A stretch of 64,000 bases of DNA. It comes from Tenacibaculum aquimarinum. Its GTDB lineage: Bacteria > Bacteroidota > Bacteroidia > Flavobacteriales > Flavobacteriaceae. The DNA is taken from contig NZ_JAKGSC010000001.1 of the NCBI RefSeq assembly GCF_022478115.1, positions 992,001-1,056,000 on the forward strand, in the 5' to 3' direction. Numbering within the stretch: the first letter of the stretch is position 1; each line of letters starts with the position of its first letter. This document shows, piece after piece, positions 9,362-17,975 of this stretch. The notes beneath the pieces are model-generated. The model did not search any database. It was given only the letters and a program-made list of their open reading frames with translations, and was not told the origin of the DNA. The position numbers were made by a program, and so were the translations under genes.

Positions 9362-9916
9362 TTATACCTTCATAATTTCTTTTTCTTTTACAGAAAATTT
9401 CTCGTCAATATCTTTTACAAATGTATCTGTTAAATTTTGAATATCTCCTTCACCATTTTTCTTCATGTCATCAGAAATATCTAATTTTTTGATATCATTA
9501 TTTGCCTCTTTACGTGCGTTTCTAATACCAACTTTAGCGTGCTCTGCTTCAGATTTAGCTTGTTTTGCTAAGTCTCTACGACGTTCTTCGGTCAATGCGG
9601 GAACATTTATAATGATGCTTTCACCATTATTCATTGGGTTAAAGCCAAGATTAGCAATCATTATTGCTTTTTCTATTTCTTGTAACATGTTCTTTTCCCA
9701 AGGTTGTATGGTAATTGTTCTTGCGTCTGGTGTGCTAACATTTGCAACTTGCCCTAATGGAGTTGCTGCATCATAATAATCTACCATAACGTTTGCTAAC
9801 ATTGCTGGTGATGCTTTACCTGCTCTTATTGCACGTAATTCTTTAACTAAGTGCTCTATTGCACCGTTCATAGCCTCTTTGGCTGTGTCTATAATAAAAT
9901 CTAATTCTTCGTTCAT
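9362..9916 (-). CDS. frr: ribosome recycling factor
   Basis: At 184 aa it has normal RRF length. It splits post-termination ribosomes with EF-G. The N-terminal helix (HLVKELRAIRAGKASPAML) and the beta domain (ATPLGQVANVSTPDARTITIQPWEK) are diagnostic. It lies 27 bp downstream of pyrH on the same strand, the conserved pyrH-frr pair, and is followed by a terminator. Confidence 0.97.
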   Translation of the reverse strand: MNEELDFIIDTAKEAMNGAIEHLVKELRAIRAGKASPAMLANVMVDYYDAATPLGQVANVSTPDARTITIQPWEKNMLQEIEKAIMIANLGFNPMNNGESIIINVPALTEERRRDLAKQAKSEAEHAKVGIRNARKEANNDIKKLDISDDMKKNGEGDIQNLTDTFVKDIDEKFSVKEKEIMKV

Positions 9917-9943
9917 CTTTAGTATCTTTAAAAGATTCGATAA

Positions 9944-10651
9944 TTAATTATCAACTACTGTTCCAATTTGTTCTCCAGAAATCAATTTTAGTAAATTTCC
10001 TTTTGTATTCATATCAAAAACAATAATTGGGAGTTTATTTTCTTCACTTAATGTAAATGCCGTCATATCCATTACTTTTAATCCTTTTTTGATTACATCT
10101 TTAAAGGTAATAGTATCAAATTTTATGGCATTTTTGTCTTTTTCTGGATCTGCGTTATATATTCCATTAACACGTGTTCCTTTTAAAATTGCATCAGCAT
10201 CTATTTCAATTGCTCTTAAAACGGCTGCTGTATCTGTTGTAAAATAAGGGTTTCCAGTTCCAGCTCCAAAAATAACAACTCTTCCTTTTTCTAAATGGCG
10301 AATTGCTTTTCTTTTAATATATGGTTCTGCTACTTCTTTAATTTCAAGTGCGGTTTGTAAACGAGTATGTACATTTTCATCTTCTAATGCGCTTTGTAGA
10401 GCTAAACCATTTATACAAGTTGCTAACATTCCCATGTGGTCTCCTTGTACTCTATCCATACCATTTGCTGCACCCGCAACACCTCTAAAGATATTTCCTC
10501 CACCAATAACAATGGCAATTTCTACACCGGTAGTTAGTACTTGTTTTATTTCTTGAGCGTATTCTTTAAGGCGTTTAGGATCAATTCCATATTGTCTATC
10601 ACCCATTAAGGCTTCTCCGCTTAATTTTAAAAGAATTCTTTTGTATTGCAT
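9944..10651 (-). CDS. pyrH: UMP kinase
   Basis: A 235-aa bacterial UMP kinase of the amino-acid-kinase fold, making UDP from UMP and ATP. The N-terminus carries the phosphate-binding [14 protein letters not shown] and the Gly-rich GGGNIFRG loop, with [17 protein letters not shown] in the nucleotide pocket. It is separated from tsf by a terminator, so it forms its own unit with frr instead of the rpsB-tsf-pyrH-frr order seen in many bacteria. Confidence 0.97.
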   Translation of the reverse strand: MQYKRILLKLSGEALMGDRQYGIDPKRLKEYAQEIKQVLTTGVEIAIVIGGGNIFRGVAGAANGMDRVQGDHMGMLATCINGLALQSALEDENVHTRLQTALEIKEVAEPYIKRKAIRHLEKGRVVIFGAGTGNPYFTTDTAAVLRAIEIDADAILKGTRVNGIYNADPEKDKNAIKFDTITFKDVIKKGLKVMDMTAFTLSEENKLPIIVFDMNTKGNLLKLISGEQIGTVVDN

Positions 10652-10711
10652 AGTTCTATTGAAAGTTGAGCAAAACTACGCATTTTTTTTGAGTTTATTT
10701 TTTATTGAAAT

Positions 10712-10742
10712 AAAAAAACCTCGCAAAATTGCGAGGTTTTTA
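10712..10742 (-). terminator. terminator between tsf and pyrH
   Basis: The 8-bp stem AACCTCGC / GCGAGGTT (6-nt loop) is flanked by A and T runs on both sides. It terminates tsf on the minus strand. Confidence 0.9.
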
Positions 10743-10764
10743 AGTAAAGTTTTAAGGATTTTAA

Positions 10765-11736
10765 TTATCCTAAAGTAACTCTTTTGAATCCGCTTACAGA
10801 AACATCTCCGTAAGTTTTAACATATTCAGCTACATTTTTCTTTTCATCTTTAATAAAAGCTTGGTCTAAAAGACACTGCTCCGTATCTAAAGTTGTATTG
10901 TCAGAAATGAATCTTTCCATTTTTCCTGGTAAAATTCTATCCCAGATTTTTTCTGGTTTTCCTTCAGCAGCTAATTCAGCTTTTGCGTCCTCTTGAGCTT
11001 TTGCTAATACTTCGTCAGATAATTGAGACATAGAAATAAATTGAGGTACATTCTTTAATGTTTTCCCTAATCTTCCTAATTCAATATTATCTTTTTCAAT
11101 AACAGCAATTCTTGCTTCAGTTTCTGCAGCTACATAAGCAGCGTCAAAATCTTTATAAGATAAAGTTGTTGCTCCCATAGATGCTACTTGCATAGCAACG
11201 TCTTTAGATAAAACATCTGCTTTATCTACAGCGTTTGATAAACCTACTAATGCAGCAATTTTACCAATATGTGTATAAGAACCAACATAAGCAGCTTCGA
11301 TTTTTTCGAAAGCTGTTATTTCTAACTTTTCTCCAATAACACCAGTTTGTTCAACTAATTTATCAGCAACAGTCATACCTCCAAAATCTGCAGCTAAGAA
11401 AGCTTCTTTGTCTGTGCAGTTTAATGCGATATCAGCAAATTGTCCACCTAAAGCTACAAAAGATTCGTTTTTACCAACAAAGTCAGTTTCACAAGCTAAA
11501 ACAATAGCAACACCTTCTGTTTTTGCATCATTAATTCTTGTTACTGCAACCCCTTCTGTAGATTCTCTATCAGCTCTTTTTGCAGCAATTTTCTGACCTT
11601 TTTTACGTAAGATGTCAATTGCTTTATCAAAGTCTCCTCCAGCTTCAACTAATGCCTTTTTACAGTCCATCATTCCAGCTCCAGTTGCTTCTCTTAATTT
11701 TTTAACATCAGCAGCACTAATCTTTACTGTTTCCAT
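10765..11736 (-). CDS. tsf: elongation factor Ts
   Basis: A 323-aa nucleotide exchange factor for EF-Tu. The N-terminal UBA-like domain (VKKLREATGAGMMDCKKAL, about residues 10-28) and the EF-Tu contact motif TDFVGKNESF (about 83-92) are intact. It is about 40 residues longer than E. coli EF-Ts. It is 24 bp downstream of rpsB and followed by a terminator, the conserved rpsB-tsf pair. Confidence 0.97.
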   Translation of the reverse strand: METVKISAADVKKLREATGAGMMDCKKALVEAGGDFDKAIDILRKKGQKIAAKRADRESTEGVAVTRINDAKTEGVAIVLACETDFVGKNESFVALGGQFADIALNCTDKEAFLAADFGGMTVADKLVEQTGVIGEKLEITAFEKIEAAYVGSYTHIGKIAALVGLSNAVDKADVLSKDVAMQVASMGATTLSYKDFDAAYVAAETEARIAVIEKDNIELGRLGKTLKNVPQFISMSQLSDEVLAKAQEDAKAELAAEGKPEKIWDRILPGKMERFISDNTTLDTEQCLLDQAFIKDEKKNVAEYVKTYGDVSVSGFKRVTLG

Positions 11737-11760
11737 GTTATTTGTGTTTTTTGATTATAA

Positions 11761-12552
11761 TTATTTTTTTTCTTCAGTAGGTACTTCAGTAACTTCAACT
11801 TTAGCTTCTACAGCTTTAGGAGCTTCTTTTTTAGCTACCTCTTTAGTTTCTTTTACTTTTTCTTTATCTGCTTTTCTGTCAGATAAACCTACAGCAATTG
11901 CATCAGTTACATAAGATAATACTTTATCAATAGATTTTGAAGCATCATCGTTTGCAGGAATTACATAATCTACTGGTCTAGGATCAGAGTTTGTATCTAC
12001 CATTGCAAAGATTGGAATGTTTAAGTTTAAAGCTTCTGCAATTGCAATATGCTCTTTCTTAACATCTACAATAAAAATTGCAGCTGGTAAACGTGTCATA
12101 TCAGAAATTGAACCTAAATTCTTTTCTAATTTTTCACGTTGACGGTTAATTTGTAACTTTTCTCTTTTAGATAAAGCGTCGAAAGAACCATCTTGTTTCA
12201 TTCTATCAATATGTGCCATTTTCTTAACAGCTTTACGGATGGTAACAAAGTTTGTTAACATTCCTCCAGGCCATCTTTCTGTAATGTAAGGCATGTTTAC
12301 AGCTTTAGCTTTTTCTGCAACGATATCTTTTGCTTGCTTTTTAGTTGCTACAAATAAGATTTTACGTCCTGAGTTAGCTATTTTTTGTAACGCAGCTGAT
12401 GCTTCGTCAATTTTAGCTGATGTTTTATACAAGTCAATGATGTGTACACCATTACGCTCAGTATAAATGTATGGAGCCATGTTTGGGTTCCATTTTCTAG
12501 TTAAGTGTCCAAAGTGTACACCACTATCTAATAATTCTTGAATATTTGCCAT
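11761..12552 (-). CDS. rpsB: 30S ribosomal protein S2
   Basis: A 263-aa S2 with the family start (LLDSGVHFGHLTRKWNPNM), the WPGGMLTNF segment and VIPANDD near residue 200. The C-terminal 35 residues are a Lys/Glu/Val-rich low-complexity tail, a common extension in this group. It is the first gene of the rpsB-tsf unit. Its leader contains a 10-bp inverted repeat (separate entry). Confidence 0.97.
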   Translation of the reverse strand: MANIQELLDSGVHFGHLTRKWNPNMAPYIYTERNGVHIIDLYKTSAKIDEASAALQKIANSGRKILFVATKKQAKDIVAEKAKAVNMPYITERWPGGMLTNFVTIRKAVKKMAHIDRMKQDGSFDALSKREKLQINRQREKLEKNLGSISDMTRLPAAIFIVDVKKEHIAIAEALNLNIPIFAMVDTNSDPRPVDYVIPANDDASKSIDKVLSYVTDAIAVGLSDRKADKEKVKETKEVAKKEAPKAVEAKVEVTEVPTEEKK

Positions 12553-12583
12553 TTTAAAAAATGTGTTTACGTTCTGTTTTCAC

Positions 12584-12616
12584 AATATTTGAGTAGTTTT
12601 TCAAGTCTCAAATATT
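12584..12616 (-). promoter_or_regulatory. inverted repeat in the rpsB leader
   Basis: AATATTTGAG (12584-12593) and CTCAAATATT (12607-12616) form a perfect 10-bp inverted repeat with a 13-nt spacer, 32 bp upstream of the rpsB ATG. It has no T run, so it is not a terminator. It could be an operator or an mRNA stem for S2 autoregulation (inference). Confidence 0.5.
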
Positions 12617-12695
12617 TAGATACTAAACTGTTTATAATTAATTTATATAACAGTCTCTTGGTAGTATAATTGCCAAAATATATTCGGCAAAAATA

Positions 12696-13082
12696 TTAAC
12701 GCTTAGAGAACTGGAATTTCTTACGTGCTTTCTTCTGACCGAATTTCTTACGTTCAACCATTCTTGGATCACGAGTTAATAAACCTTCTGGTTTTAATAT
12801 AGCTCTGTGCTCTTCGTTTATAGAAACTAACGCTCTTGTAATTGCTAAACGGATTGCTTCTGCTTGACCAGTTACACCACCACCAAATACGTTTACTTTA
12901 ATGTCATAAGACTCTAAGTTCTCAGTTAACATTAAAGGTTGTTGAACTTTATATTGTAATGTTGGAGTAGTAAAGTAATTTTTGTACTCTTTTTTGTTTA
13001 CAATTATGTTTCCTTTTCCTTCTGAAAGATAAATACGAGCAACTGCTGTTTTTCTTCTACCTATTTTGTGTACAGTTTCCAT
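12696..13082 (-). CDS. rpsI: 30S ribosomal protein S9
   Basis: At 128 aa it is a complete S9. The start (VHKIGRRKTAVARIYL), the GGGVTGQAEAIRLAI core and the C-terminal KKARKKFQFSKR that reaches the P site are intact. Its ATG shares a base with the rplM stop, so the rplM-rpsI pair is translationally coupled. Confidence 0.98.
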   Translation of the reverse strand: METVHKIGRRKTAVARIYLSEGKGNIIVNKKEYKNYFTTPTLQYKVQQPLMLTENLESYDIKVNVFGGGVTGQAEAIRLAITRALVSINEEHRAILKPEGLLTRDPRMVERKKFGQKKARKKFQFSKR

Positions 13083-13537
13083 TATTTAAGATCGTTAAGG
13101 TTAGTAAGTTTAGGTTTTTGTGCTTCTTGACCGTGCTCAGTTCCTGCATATACATACAAGTTTTTGAATAAAGCACTACCTAATTTGTTTTTTGGTAACA
13201 TACCTTTTACTGCTTTTTCGATTAATCTTGTAGGATCTTTCTCAAACATTTCTGTTGCAGTAAGTGATCTTTGACCTCCTGGATAACCCGTGTGACGGAT
13301 GTAAGACTTTTCAGTCCATTTCTTTCCAGTTAATTGAATTTTTTCTGCGTTGATAATTACCACGTTATCTCCACAATCTACGTGTGGTGTAAAACTTGGC
13401 TTGTACTTACCTCTAATTAGCATTGCTACTTTAGAAGCTAGACGACCCAACGTTTGCCCGTCTGCATCAACTAAAACCCACTCTTTGTTTACCGTAGAGC
13501 TGTTTGCTGATACTGTTTTGTAACTTAATGTGTTCAT
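13082..13537 (-). CDS. rplM: 50S ribosomal protein L13
   Basis: A 151-aa L13 with DADGQTLGRLAS and the GKKWTEKSYIRHTGYPGG motif. It is first gene of the rplM-rpsI operon, with a canonical promoter 55-85 bp upstream. Confidence 0.98.
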   Translation of the reverse strand: MNTLSYKTVSANSSTVNKEWVLVDADGQTLGRLASKVAMLIRGKYKPSFTPHVDCGDNVVIINAEKIQLTGKKWTEKSYIRHTGYPGGQRSLTATEMFEKDPTRLIEKAVKGMLPKNKLGSALFKNLYVYAGTEHGQEAQKPKLTNLNDLK

Positions 13538-13591
13538 TACACTATTAGTTTTTGTTTATTAATAAAAAGTTTTTCCCTTAAAAAAGGACTG

Positions 13592-13622
13592 CAAAATTAC
13601 AACTATTTATTTGATTGACAAA
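13592..13622 (-). promoter_or_regulatory. rplM-rpsI promoter
   Basis: On the minus strand TAATTTTG (13592-13599) and TTTG (13619-13622) are separated by exactly 19 bp, the consensus Bacteroidota housekeeping promoter. Confidence 0.8.
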
Positions 13623-13660
13623 CACTAATTTAAGTTGTTTTTTTATTGAAAATGAAGTGA

Positions 13661-14098
13661 TTAGGTTTTTCCTACAATTCTAATTGTACTTTTAGACTGA
13701 GAACTCATAATATTGTGCAATCTAGATAGTGTGTTTGCGCTGTTTCTAACATCTAAAAAACCATCATCATTAATTTTGGTATGCATGTCGCCCACAGCAA
13801 TACAACCTTGTATTTGAGTGTAATAATTAGCAACATGAATTTTTGCTTCACTTCTTCCAGGAACACCTTTTAATTCCCATAAACGCCTGTTAAATCTGTT
13901 AGATGTTTCAAATTCTATATTGTAAAACCCTGAAGGAACACAAGAAACATTTCTAGCATTATTTTTCCATTCGAGCTCTAATGTTTTACAATCAAAAATA
14001 AGTTTACTTCCACCTGAAGGTAAATCTTCAAAGACTAATAGGTGTCCTAATATTTCTGGACCAACATAATTGTTTCTGTATAAAACCATTTTTTTCAT
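13661..14098 (-). CDS. DUF5675 family protein
   Basis: A 145-aa protein recognisable as DUF5675 by the order of CVPSGFYNIEF, LWELKGVPGRSEAKIHVANY and GCIAVGD. The family is often found with phage or lysis modules and as stand-alone chromosomal genes; its activity is unknown to me. It has no signal peptide. It is alone between rplM and the pseudouridine synthase, with over 100 bp on each side. A small inverted repeat (AATCAG/CTGATT, 14151-14170) lies upstream. Confidence 0.75.
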   Translation of the reverse strand: MKKMVLYRNNYVGPEILGHLLVFEDLPSGGSKLIFDCKTLELEWKNNARNVSCVPSGFYNIEFETSNRFNRRLWELKGVPGRSEAKIHVANYYTQIQGCIAVGDMHTKINDDGFLDVRNSANTLSRLHNIMSSQSKSTIRIVGKT

Positions 14099-14212
14099 AA
14101 CGAAGTTGTTTTGATTAAACGGTTAAAAATAAGTAACTTAAAATGTAATTAATCAGCGTTTAAACTGATTATGTTATAGGGAAAACGCTATAAATAGTTT
14201 CTGTTGAAGTTT

Positions 14213-15889
14213 TTAAAAGTTTGGCTTGATGGAAAATGACATTTTATCTCGAGAAGTTGGATGTAAAAACTCAATAAACTCTGCATGTAAATGCAATCTA
14301 TTTTTCTTTGTTCCGTATAAATCATCACCAATAATTGGTGAGTTTAACCCATCTTTATGAGCAGCGTGGACTCTCAATTGGTGCGTTCTTCCAGTAATTG
14401 GATAAAAATAAACGCGTGTTGTATTGTTTTTTTGTTCAATAATTTCCCACTTTGTAACTGCATTTTTACCATGTTCAAAACAAACTAACTGTCGTGGTCT
14501 ATCGTCTAAATCTACTCGTAAGGGTAAATTTATTTCACCTTTATTTCTAATTAATTTACCTTCTAATAAAGCAATATATCGCTTTTTAATAGTTCTGTTT
14601 ATAAACTGACTTTGTAGTGTTTTGTTAGCTTCCTTAGTCTTTGTTAAAAGTAAAATTCCGGAAGTTGCCATGTCTAGTCGATGTACAATTAAAGGTCCAG
14701 TTGCATTTGGATATTTTTCTTTGATTCTTGTATAAACAGAATCGGTAATTTCTTTTCCAGGAACCGATAATAATTCGGCAGGTTTGTTTACCACAAGTAG
14801 CACATCATCTTCGTAAATGATTTCCAATTCTTTTTCTTCGGAAATATTTTCAATCAATAAATTAGCATCCATTTCAATACCTTCTAACATGTGTGTTAAA
14901 ATTGGTTTGCATCTACTTTGACAAGCTGGATAATAATTTTTGTGCTTACGTATTGCTGAATTTGGTGAAATTCCCCACCAAAATTCCGACATAGAAATTG
15001 GTGTTAGGTTGTTCAGAAAAGCATATTGCAATAATTTTGGAGCAGCACATTCTCCAGCTCCTGCGGGTGGTTTTATTGCAGGATTATTGAAGATATCTAG
15101 TAAGTTTTTAAGTTCTTTTTGCTGATTTAAAAAAGCGTATTTGCTGAATAAAGTCTGTTGTAAGTAGTTAGATTTTTCTTTTCGAGCAGTTTTAAGCGAA
15201 GCTATTTTTTCTTCAAAATTGATTAATTCTAGTTTGCTTTTCTCTATTTTCTGGTCATAATATTCAACTAGTTCTTTGTAGAAAAATTGATCGTTATAAC
15301 TTTCTTGGGTTAGTTTTTTTATAAGATTATTTAAATCAGAATCGTTTAAAGTAGCTTGTGCATTTTTTTTACGAAGTTTTCTATCTTTTTTAGAAAGCTT
15401 CATCTTTTTGCGTTGTTGCGCTAAATCTTCCGAAATAGTTTCAGTTATTTTTTTTACTTTTTTTTTTAATTTAGTATAATTTTTATCTTTTTTTAATAAA
15501 CTTAGCTGTCGGTTAATTTCATCAATTTCAAGTTCTCCTTTTATATAAAAACTGCCTTCGGTTCTCATGTTAAAAACTGGAGGAACAAATTTTTCAGGTA
15601 AACTTTTGTCTGCTAATTTTCCTGAAAAAGCTGCCAAATAACCAATTTCATTCTTTTCATTTTTAACAACAAGAATACCAAACATTTTTCCAATTGGTAA
15701 GTCGGTTTGGGTTTCATTTAAACCAAAATTATGTTCAAAATCAGTTTGGATTTCTAAATAATCTTGTAGCTCTTTTGCTGCTATTTTAGTTATTAAACTA
15801 GGTTCGTAATAAAACGGAAACGTAAACTTAACGGGAAGTTTAATTTCTGAAATATCTGTTTTGAAGTGTTGAAAATGATCTAAAATCAA
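14213..15889 (-). CDS. RluA-family pseudouridine synthase with long N-terminal domain
   Basis: The 558-aa protein has a C-terminal RluA-type catalytic domain (about residues 355-555). Its catalytic Asp lies in HRLDMATSG at about residue 401, with RTHQLRVHAAH further on. It would isomerise uridines in rRNA or tRNA. The N-terminal 330 residues are a separate domain with a long Lys-rich coiled coil (about 125-255) and a Cys-containing segment (GAGECAAPKLLQYAF, later CQSRC). This long architecture occurs in Bacteroidota and some Gammaproteobacteria. RNA target unknown. The cassette array begins about 100 bp upstream of its start. Confidence 0.85.
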   Translation of the reverse strand: MILDHFQHFKTDISEIKLPVKFTFPFYYEPSLITKIAAKELQDYLEIQTDFEHNFGLNETQTDLPIGKMFGILVVKNEKNEIGYLAAFSGKLADKSLPEKFVPPVFNMRTEGSFYIKGELEIDEINRQLSLLKKDKNYTKLKKKVKKITETISEDLAQQRKKMKLSKKDRKLRKKNAQATLNDSDLNNLIKKLTQESYNDQFFYKELVEYYDQKIEKSKLELINFEEKIASLKTARKEKSNYLQQTLFSKYAFLNQQKELKNLLDIFNNPAIKPPAGAGECAAPKLLQYAFLNNLTPISMSEFWWGISPNSAIRKHKNYYPACQSRCKPILTHMLEGIEMDANLLIENISEEKELEIIYEDDVLLVVNKPAELLSVPGKEITDSVYTRIKEKYPNATGPLIVHRLDMATSGILLLTKTKEANKTLQSQFINRTIKKRYIALLEGKLIRNKGEINLPLRVDLDDRPRQLVCFEHGKNAVTKWEIIEQKNNTTRVYFYPITGRTHQLRVHAAHKDGLNSPIIGDDLYGTKKNRLHLHAEFIEFLHPTSRDKMSFSIKPNF

Positions 15890-15991
15890 AATATTTTTTT
15901 TGCTTTCAGCAAAAATAGTTTTTTGAGAGTTGACTGTGTAGAAAAAGACAACTTAAATGACTAAAATCATTAATGGACTATTTTGTAAAAT

Positions 15992-16130
15992 TGTGGGCAA
16001 CGTTGTTGTATAAGCTTTGTTGCGTTGTTTAAGCAGTGAATTTAGTAAATAAAGTACGAACGGCGAAATTCCGGAGGAATTTCCCAAGTGAGCTAAAACC
16101 AGCAATAAAGTTTATACGGTGTTGTGCCCA
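15992..16130 (-). repeat. cassette-site element A (attC-like)
   Basis: A 139-nt element after the Fic gene. Arms 16008-16023 and 16102-16117 pair over 16 bp with two G.T wobbles on the + strand. The inner hairpin GAAATTCC-gga-GGAATTTC is at 16065-16083. Its outer end facing Fic (GTTGTGCCCA) matches Fic's other boundary. The end facing the chromosome (TGTGGGCAAC) has no partner nearby, as expected at the array terminus. Confidence 0.8.
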
Positions 16131-16131
16131 G

Positions 16132-17085
16132 TTATTTTATACGGTAGATTGTTTTATTTTTTTCTCCTATTTTTTCAAATAAACCTAATTCAGCTCCTTT
16201 CTTTAAATCTCTACTTGCTGTTGCTGAAGAAATATCTTTAAAAATATCCATATAATCTTTCCTTGTAAATTCAGTTCTATTTAATGAAACAAAATATTCT
16301 AATCTGTCTTTTTCATTTAGCGTTCTATTATTAAAATCTAATAGTTCACTTATTGAAATGTCAATTACGTTTAGCATATATTCAATAAACTTAGTTGATT
16401 TTCCAGATTTATCACTTTCAGCTAAAGATTTGTAATATTTTTCTTGGTCTTTACTAATTAAAGTTTCGAAAGGCAAAAACTCAAAGATTGGATATTTTTC
16501 CATTAAAATTAAAGTTTGCCATAATCTTCCCATTCTTCCATTTCCATCTAAAAAAGGATGTATAAATTCCATTTCGTAATGGAAAACACAACTTTTAATT
16601 AATTCAATTTCTTCAGACTTTTTCAAATATTCAAAAAGGTCTTTCATTAAGTACGGCACATTTCCAAAAGGTGGTGCTAAATGCTCAACTTTTGAGCCTT
16701 TTACAATTCCGACACTTTGATTTCTGTATTTCCCAGGACTTTCAACAAGACCTTTCATTAAATTTTGATGCGCTTTTAAAAAGGACTTTTGGTTATTAGG
16801 ATTGTATTCTTCCAAATTCTCATAGATTTCTATTGCATTTAAAACTTCAAGAACATCTTTTTTAGGACCAATAACTCTTTTGTTTTCAAGAAGTGCTGTT
16901 ATTTGTTCTTCTGTAAGTGTGTTTCCTTCTATTTTTAAAGAAGAATGAATAGTTTTGATTCTATTCTGTTTTCTCAATTTCGGAGAAGGTTTGTTTAATA
17001 AATTAGCATTTACTTCTCCTATTTTTTCTGAAATAGAAGTTATTAATTTTAAAATAGAAGATGTTATTTCGTAAGGAGGTTTCAT
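16132..17085 (-). CDS. Fic family protein (putative AMPylase), cassette 1
   Basis: Fic-domain protein that would transfer AMP or another nucleotide to a target protein. The catalytic motif HPFLDGNGRMGR is complete (about residues 175-186). An N-terminal inhibitory motif SLKIEG (S/TxxxE-G/N) makes it a class II, self-inhibited Fic. The last 70 residues look like a winged helix. I prefer the ATG at 17085 (317 aa) over 17100, because a promoter and tandem operator-like repeats overlap the upstream ATG. The stop codon lies 1 nt from element A. Such proteins act as toxins, defence factors or regulators; the target is unknown. Confidence 0.85.
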   Translation of the reverse strand: MKPPYEITSSILKLITSISEKIGEVNANLLNKPSPKLRKQNRIKTIHSSLKIEGNTLTEEQITALLENKRVIGPKKDVLEVLNAIEIYENLEEYNPNNQKSFLKAHQNLMKGLVESPGKYRNQSVGIVKGSKVEHLAPPFGNVPYLMKDLFEYLKKSEEIELIKSCVFHYEMEFIHPFLDGNGRMGRLWQTLILMEKYPIFEFLPFETLISKDQEKYYKSLAESDKSGKSTKFIEYMLNVIDISISELLDFNNRTLNEKDRLEYFVSLNRTEFTRKDYMDIFKDISSATASRDLKKGAELGLFEKIGEKNKTIYRIK

Positions 17086-17088
17086 TTG

Positions 17089-17118
17089 TGATACTATCAT
17101 TTGATACTATCAAAGATA
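17089..17118 (-). promoter_or_regulatory. promoter and tandem operator of the Fic cassette
   Basis: TGATACTATCA occurs twice (17089-17099 and 17102-17112), 13 bp apart. A minus-strand -7 element TATCTTTG (17111-17118) overlaps the second copy. A regulator bound here would cover the transcription start; the Fic protein's C-terminal winged helix is a candidate autorepressor. Confidence 0.55.
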
Positions 17119-17162
17119 CAATCATTTAATCTGAATTATCTTATGAAACGGAATTTTTTAAT

Positions 17163-17301
17163 TGGGCACAACGTGTTAGTATATGGAAAGTTGCGTGTTT
17201 GTGTGCGAGGATTTTCCGAAGGAAAATCAGATGTAGCAAACGTGCAACGACCTTTGTTTAAGCACAAAACCAGCAATTTTTTATATACTGTGTTGTGTAT
17301 A
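17163..17301 (-). repeat. cassette-site element B (attC-like)
   Basis: A 139-nt element. The arms AGTATATGGAAAGTTGC and GCAATTTTTTATATACT pair with three G.T wobbles on the + strand. The inner hairpin GATTTTCC-gaa-GGAAAATC is at 17210-17228, flanked by a second partial stem (GTTGCGTGTTTG / CAAACGTGCAAC). Most similar to element E. Confidence 0.8.
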
Positions 17302-17307
17302 GTGCTT

Positions 17308-17811
17308 TTATTCAATCCAACTCGATTTATATACTTTAACTACTTTTCCGTTCTCAAAGAAAAATAAATATGCTTTTCCGCTTGAACCTGGTTTACCAAC
17401 TCGTTTTGTTGTAATATTCAAAATCAAACTTTCTTTATCTAACTTTGAAATCTCAACATTTGGTTTTTTTTTCTTTTTTACACAATCCAAATTCAATTCC
17501 GCTGTTCTATATTTTCTTTCTTCGAGTTTTTTATAAATCGGATATGTTTTAGTTTTGTCATATTCAAACACTTTTTCCTTTTCAATTCCTAATTGATAAG
17601 CAACATATTCTGTTGGAAAATAAAATTCATAAAGAGAACCTTTTTCAATAGTTGAATTAAACTTAAAACTCCGAGTATTTAATTCTTTATCGGTTTTAAG
17701 GTAATCAATCGCAGATTCAATTTGTTCACACAATTCTCCGTCAGAAATTAATTTCGAATTTTGTCCATAAATTGGAATTGTAAATAATAAAAGTAAAATT
17801 ATTTTTTTCAT
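17308..17811 (-). CDS. secreted protein of unknown function, cassette 2
   Basis: A 167-aa protein with a signal peptide (MKKIILLLLFTIPIYGQ). The start is placed at the ATG at 17811; the longer ORF would read back into the cassette boundary at 17832-17841. The mature part has one Cys near the N-terminus and one before a Lys-rich stretch (CVKKKKK), and ends in a beta-rich segment. I recognise no family. The leader between boundary and ATG is only 20 bp, and I see no TAnnTTTG promoter, so expression probably depends on read-through. Confidence 0.65.
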   Translation of the reverse strand: MKKIILLLLFTIPIYGQNSKLISDGELCEQIESAIDYLKTDKELNTRSFKFNSTIEKGSLYEFYFPTEYVAYQLGIEKEKVFEYDKTKTYPIYKKLEERKYRTAELNLDCVKKKKKPNVEISKLDKESLILNITTKRVGKPGSSGKAYLFFFENGKVVKVYKSSWIE

Positions 17812-17831
17812 TCGTGACGGTTTTTCCGCAT

Positions 17832-17971
17832 TATACACAACGTTTTTGTATATGGTTTGTTGCGTGTTTTAAGCGACTAATTTAGTAAATAATTACCGAC
17901 CAAGAAAGTCCGCGAGGACTTTCGCAAGTAGGCAAGAAGCCAGCAATAAATTATATACGGTGTTGCCCACA
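17832..17971 (-). repeat. cassette-site element C (attC-like)
   Basis: A 140-nt element. The arms GTATATGGTTTGTTGC and GCAATAAATTATATAC pair with three G.T wobbles on the + strand, extended by two T.G wobbles. The inner hairpin GAAAGTCC-gcga-GGACTTTC is at 17904-17923. It shares the internal AATTTAGTAAATAA with element A only. Confidence 0.8.
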
Positions 17972-17975
17972 GGTT

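Noticed and set aside
9465-9776. 103-codon + strand frame inside frr, and similar frames inside tsf, rpsB, polA and hsdR
   Set aside because: They are antisense shadows of conserved genes.
16121-17172. Calling the array a canonical class 1-type integron
   Set aside because: The core sites are GTTGnnnnnn and do not fit GTTRRRY, the recombinase lacks the IntI-specific insertion, and it is codirectional with the cassettes. I therefore call it integron-like.
17812-17838. N-terminal extension of the cassette-2 protein
   Set aside because: It would run back to within a few bases of the cassette boundary and precede a normal signal peptide; the ATG at 17811 is better.
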